Of a DNA stretch of 41,215 bases, positions 38,202 to 41,215 are shown in pieces. This DNA comes from a bacterium (GTDB lineage: Bacteria; Hydrothermota; UBA3073; JACQXS01; JAQTXJ01), in contig JAQTXJ010000014.1 of NCBI GenBank assembly GCA_028688815.1, forward strand, positions 1-41,215, written 5' to 3'. The translations under genes were made by a program, and so were the position numbers. Below the pieces are notes generated by a model. It was not told where the DNA came from. It saw nothing but the letters and a program-made list of their open reading frames with translations, and did no database searches. Position 1 is the first letter of the stretch. Every line of letters starts with the position of its first letter.

Positions 38202-39878
38202 TTACCTCACTTTTTTCAATACTAAAACATTTATAGCTTCAAAAAGAAGCCAGACACTTAATACAAACAGAACTATACTTGATATTCCCGAAACTATAAC
38301 TTCCGGTTTTACGACTTGCCCCATCATCCGGAGAGGCAATGCCGACGCAAACAATGAAATTTTCAATATTAATGACCAAAACGTCATTATCATCATAAAT
38401 ACCATCGGAATTATTGTAAATATTGCATTTTTGCCTTTCTTGACCAGCCATACCGATATTGTCATAAGTATCAGGCTTGCCAGCAATTGATTGCTTGTCC
38501 CGAAAATAGGCCAGGCAACGAGATACCCTTTTTCCTGTGTCGTCAGCAAGAAAGCAAGCGGTACACTCAACGTAACCAGAGTCGCTATAATACCGCCTAC
38601 TCTTGAATTTACGCCGAAAATCTCCTGAAATATATATCTTGCCAACCTCGTGCACACATCAAGCGTATCATATACAAAAGTAGAAAACGCAAGAAGCGCG
38701 AAAGGGAATGCTATAGTAAAACCAACTCCGATAAGTCCGAGATACCCTGCAATTCCTCTTGCATATATTAAATTAGGGTCGCTTTTTAGTACCTCATTGC
38801 CTTTGGGGAGCATCATTAGAGTAGCAAGCGCGAGAACCGCAACAAGTCCTTCAAGAAGCATAGCTCCGTAACCGACAACTTTTGCATCCGATTCTTTTGC
38901 AATTTGCTTTGATGTCGTGCCTGAACTCACAATGCCGTGGAATCCGGAACACGCACCGCAGGCAATCGTAATAAACAATATGGGAAAAAGCGGGGTACCA
39001 TTGACCATGCTTTTTAAGCCCTCTACATTAAACGCAGGATATTGAATCCTGAATCCGCCAAACAATGCGCCGATTAAACATACTGCTATGGTAAGATAAA
39101 GCAACCATCCGCCAAGATAACCGCGAGGCTGAAGTAATACCCACATTGGAACTATGGAAGCAACGAAACAATATATCAATAAAAAAACATCCCATTGTTT
39201 AGTTGTTACGTTCCCCAGAGGACCAAGAATGTTTTGAGGCAAATGCGGTCCGAGCCAAATTATAAATAATACTACGGGAAGAAATACTGCAGTGGTAATT
39301 CCTAAATTGGATTTAAACTTGTATAATAGTATACCCATTATTATAGCCACAATAATATAAAGTATGGAAGATGCTGCCACGCCAGGCCCAAAAGCAACGT
39401 CGTTTGCAACCGTTTTGAAAGTCTGGGCGGTAATGTCGGTAAACGCCACAATTACATAAACGAGAGAAAACCATACAAATATTAAAAATAAAATATGTGC
39501 TTTCCGGGACATATGTTCCTTGACGATTTCACCTATTGATGAAGCCTTATGCTTGATTGAAGCTACAAGACTTGAAAAATCATGGACACCACCGATAAAT
39601 ATTGAACCTATCAGTATCCACAACAAAGCAGGCAGCCAACCAAAAAGCAGTCCCGCAAGTATGGGACCTACAATAGGCCCCGCTGCCGCAATTGCAGAAA
39701 AATGTTGACCTAAAAGTAGTTGCGGTTTCGCAGGAACATAATCAATGCCATCATTTATCCGGCATGCAGGGGTAACATTGGAATTATTTAAATCAAACTT
39801 GTTCGCCAGAAACTTCCCGTAGAAAATATAGCCGAGTCCAAGGACTACAATTGATACAAGAACAACAGAAACAACCAT
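38202..39878 (-). CDS. cstA: Carbon starvation protein CstA family transporter
   Basis: 558 residues with about 14-16 membrane helices. Family stretches are DGIDYVPAKPQLLLGQHFSA, IAAAGPIVGPILAGLLFGWL and GSIFIGGVHDFSSLVASIKH near the N-terminus. ACGACSGFHGIVSSGTTSKQ lies in the middle and WPIFGTSNQLLASLILM nearer the end, as in CstA/BtsT proteins. BtsT and CstA import pyruvate and some peptides under carbon limitation. The promoter looks leaderless, with the start 8 nt past the -10 box. The downstream jelly-roll-like gene is only 2 nt away. No two-component btsSR-like regulator is visible in the window. Confidence 0.95.
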   Translation of the reverse strand: MVVSVVLVSIVVLGLGYIFYGKFLANKFDLNNSNVTPACRINDGIDYVPAKPQLLLGQHFSAIAAAGPIVGPILAGLLFGWLPALLWILIGSIFIGGVHDFSSLVASIKHKASSIGEIVKEHMSRKAHILFLIFVWFSLVYVIVAFTDITAQTFKTVANDVAFGPGVAASSILYIIVAIIMGILLYKFKSNLGITTAVFLPVVLFIIWLGPHLPQNILGPLGNVTTKQWDVFLLIYCFVASIVPMWVLLQPRGYLGGWLLYLTIAVCLIGALFGGFRIQYPAFNVEGLKSMVNGTPLFPILFITIACGACSGFHGIVSSGTTSKQIAKESDAKVVGYGAMLLEGLVAVLALATLMMLPKGNEVLKSDPNLIYARGIAGYLGLIGVGFTIAFPFALLAFSTFVYDTLDVCTRLARYIFQEIFGVNSRVGGIIATLVTLSVPLAFLLTTQEKGYLVAWPIFGTSNQLLASLILMTISVWLVKKGKNAIFTIIPMVFMMIMTFWSLILKISLFASALPLRMMGQVVKPEVIVSGISSIVLFVLSVWLLFEAINVLVLKKVR

Positions 39879-39885
39879 TTGCGTA

Positions 39886-39913
39886 TTTATATTTAAAAAT
39901 TAAACCCTGTCAA
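39886..39913 (-). promoter_or_regulatory. Promoter for cstA (leaderless type)
   Basis: Minus-strand TTGACA (39913-39908), 16-nt spacer, TATAAA (39891-39886). The ATG at 39878 lies 8 nt past the -10 box and no ribosome site precedes it. Both boxes are close to consensus. Confidence 0.65.
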
Positions 39914-40228
39914 GAAATATTCTCCATTCCTAAATTTAGTTACAAATAAATTAGAATAATTTTGGGTATAATGTCAATGAAGGTTTCCTTTGCCTCTCCA
40001 ATACAACATAATTTTTTTTGAAAACATCTTTCCAAAAAAATTTTCTATTTCACACCCTTTCAAATATATATTACAGAATAAATTCAGTCGAGTTCCGGTG
40101 GTTGAGATATCTCTTTACTTTTGTATACCATATCCTGATTTTTGATATAAAAAACTTGACATTTTCCTGAAAATTGACATTATTTCAACTTAATTTTAAG
40201 AGAGAACAGATAGTTTGCAAATCTTGAC
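39914..40228. other. Intergenic region between cstA and the CAU tRNA
   Basis: No gene is seen. Two TTGACA boxes (40156-40161 and 40174-40179) lie 50-70 nt before the tRNA. The second, with a 17-nt spacer to TAAGAG (40197-40202), is a plausible tRNA promoter. A-rich low-complexity sequence fills the rest. Confidence 0.55.
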
Positions 40229-40302
40229 GGGCCTGTAGCTCAGTTGGTTAGAGCAATTGACTCATAATCAATAGGTCGTAGGTTCAAATCCTACCGGGCC
40301 CA
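40229..40302 (+). tRNA. tRNA with CAU anticodon (elongator Met or Ile2)
   Basis: 74 nt. Acceptor GGGCCTG (40229-40235) pairs with CGGGCCC (40295-40301) with one G-U pair. The anticodon arm TTGA-CTCATAA-TCAA carries CAT. D-arm AGCTCAGTTGGTTAGAGC and T-loop GGTTCAAATCC are canonical. No CCA is encoded, unlike the tRNA-Ser here. CAU may be elongator Met or lysidine-modified Ile2; the sequence alone does not decide. Initiator Met is unlikely because the first acceptor pair is a normal G-C. Confidence 0.92.
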
Positions 40303-40573
40303 GTTTATTTATATCAAACCACTCATCCAAAGGCAAGCGCACACAATACAAAAAAATCAACCACAGAAAAGAACAGAATATTTTGGACGCAGGTTTGCGC
40401 AGATTTTTGGGATAACAAATAAAAGAAAACAGAAAGTTTAAGAGGTAAAAACAACAAAAAGCAGATAGCACAGACAAGATTAACAGGATACTAAAAGAAC
40501 AATTTCTCACACAAAGTCCAGAGAAAAACCGGATAAGCGCAGAGAACAAAGGATAATTTCTACTTAAATAAAC
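40303..40573. repeat. Degenerate intergenic repeats after the CAU tRNA
   Basis: CAACCACAGAAAAGAACAGAA, then GGACGCAGGTTTGCGCAGATT (CGCAG words 10 bp apart), AGCACAGACAAGATTAACAGG and GCGCAGAGAACAAAGG are decayed copies of the CACAGAG/CGCAG families. A minus-strand frame reading into the tRNA is an artefact. No gene is seen. Confidence 0.55.
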
Positions 40574-41083
40574 ATGCATAGTGATAAACCTAATTTAGCA
40601 TTTAGTTATAGTTTGTGGAATAAGATTGTGTCTGTAATAATTCCAGCACTAATAGGAATACCATTAGTTAGTATGCCCTTTCTTATAATGTTTGATGATC
40701 CTAATAATATATATCTATTGCTAATAGGGATATTATTGCTAATATTTTTTTTCTTAATTTTCGATAAGTATGTTTATAGTATATTTTCTAAAAGCATAGT
40801 CGACAAAGATGCATTGACTTATATTCCCGGTGGAATTTTCTGGAAACGAGTATTGAAAAGGCAAAGGATATTCCCATGGGAAGACTATGGTTTTTATCTT
40901 CATTATTACGATATATATGGAAACGATGATATTAATTACACTATGTTGGTAATTAAGGATAGAAAAGGTAAAATATACCTGAAATTAACTCGTGGCTCTA
41001 TAGCCAACTTTGAGAAGTTAGCAGAAAAATTTAAGGAATACTGCCCGACAGTTGAATTAGTAGAACATACTTTTTTAAGATAA
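40574..41083 (+). CDS. Small membrane protein with PH-like soluble domain
   Basis: 169 residues. Two membrane helices (about 17-38, IVSVIIPALIGIPLVSMPFL; and 45-66, NIYLLLIGILLLIFFFLIF) are followed by a soluble beta-rich tail: ALTYIPGGIFWKRVLKRQ, RIFPWEDYGFYLHYYD, YTMLVIKDRKGKIYLKLTRG, ending in a helix. This two-helix plus PH-like layout resembles YcxB-like or bacterial PH proteins. It is reminiscent of the membrane protein at 10355, but I saw no close sequence match. No ribosome site is present. The truB gene begins 5 nt after its stop, so they may be co-transcribed. Function unknown. Confidence 0.65.
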   Translation: MHSDKPNLAFSYSLWNKIVSVIIPALIGIPLVSMPFLIMFDDPNNIYLLLIGILLLIFFFLIFDKYVYSIFSKSIVDKDALTYIPGGIFWKRVLKRQRIFPWEDYGFYLHYYDIYGNDDINYTMLVIKDRKGKIYLKLTRGSIANFEKLAEKFKEYCPTVELVEHTFLR

Positions 41084-41088
41084 TAATA

Positions 41089-41215
41089 ATGAAAAATCAA
41101 TTATCCGGGCTTCTCAACATAACAAAACCCGCGGGAATTACTTCTTATAAAGTAGTAGAGACAATAAAGCAAGTAACCGGCATACAAAAAGTCGGACATA
41201 CAGGAACTTTAGACC
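41089..41215 (+). CDS. truB: tRNA pseudouridine-55 synthase TruB (partial, 3' end outside window)
   Basis: About 42 residues from the ATG at 41089. The family N-terminus is GLLNITKPAGITSYKVV, then VGHTGTLD, which ends at the window edge. The Asp of GTLD is the catalytic nucleophile of TruB, so the frame breaks just after it. TruB makes pseudouridine 55 in the T-loop of tRNAs. It starts 5 nt after the stop of the PH-like membrane protein. The rest of the gene is outside the window, so integrity cannot be judged. Confidence 0.9.
   Translation, partial: MKNQLSGLLNITKPAGITSYKVVETIKQVTGIQKVGHTGTLD

Noticed and set aside
40268-40579. Minus-strand frame of 103 codons ending in GFEPTTY
   Set aside because: It is antisense to the CAU tRNA; the GFEPTT tail is a well-known artefact of tRNA T-arms read in reverse.

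Overview
The window is AT-rich bacterial DNA, probably from an uncultured lineage of the WOR-3/Stahlbacteria or FCB type. Five predicted secreted proteins end in the same type-IX-like sorting module (a short beta domain closing in GIYF...KK-x-L-x-K). It also has a type-2 tryptophan synthase beta chain, a CstA transporter, an archease-RtcB pair, and degenerate intergenic repeats typical of environmental genomes. The lineage is inferred from gene style; no marker gene here settles it.

Layout. 1-6900 is a surface-polysaccharide-like block. A minus-strand operon encodes a methyltransferase, a B12-binding radical SAM protein and a truncated SPASM-type radical SAM protein. One GT4 and two GT2 glycosyltransferases follow. 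An orphan Imm-5-like gene sits among them, with duplicated hairpin-repeat/promoter modules on either side. 7000-11932 holds an isoaspartyl peptidase, an RNA-repair operon (archease, RtcB, YggU/DUF167), tRNA-Ser(UGA), a membrane protein and a peptidase E-like protein. 12146-21624 is rich in exported proteins: a C10 cysteine protease, two beta-rich secreted proteins, a C11 clostripain-like protease and a small membrane protein. The histidine-degradation-type pair ftcD plus cyclodeaminase lies inside it. 21781-25011 carries an MBL hydrolase and a DUF58-BatA pair. 25482-29986 carries deoB, an Slt-type lytic transglycosylase and trpB2. 30023-36343 has a 14-repeat Kelch protein, an MFS transporter and a large secreted beta protein. 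36891-41215 has an endonuclease IV-like TIM barrel, cstA with a small jelly-roll-like partner, a CAU tRNA, a PH-like membrane protein and the start of truB.

Expression signals fall into two classes. Several intracellular genes have TTGAC[A/T] 34-37 nt before the ATG, with a -10 box 7-9 nt before it and no Shine-Dalgarno; these look like leaderless mRNAs. Exported-protein genes instead have a strong AGGAGG site, and the promoters that can be found for three of them lie 80-124 nt upstream. Intergenic space is filled with palindromic REP-like hairpins followed by CTAC/TTAC/ATAC (GTAG-like on the other strand) and with 9-10-bp periodic words (CACAGAG, ATTCGCG). No transposase, CRISPR array or complete defence system is visible. 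The least explained structure is the duplicated promoter plus 45-bp hairpin-repeat leader in front of both the Imm-5-like gene and the methyltransferase operon.
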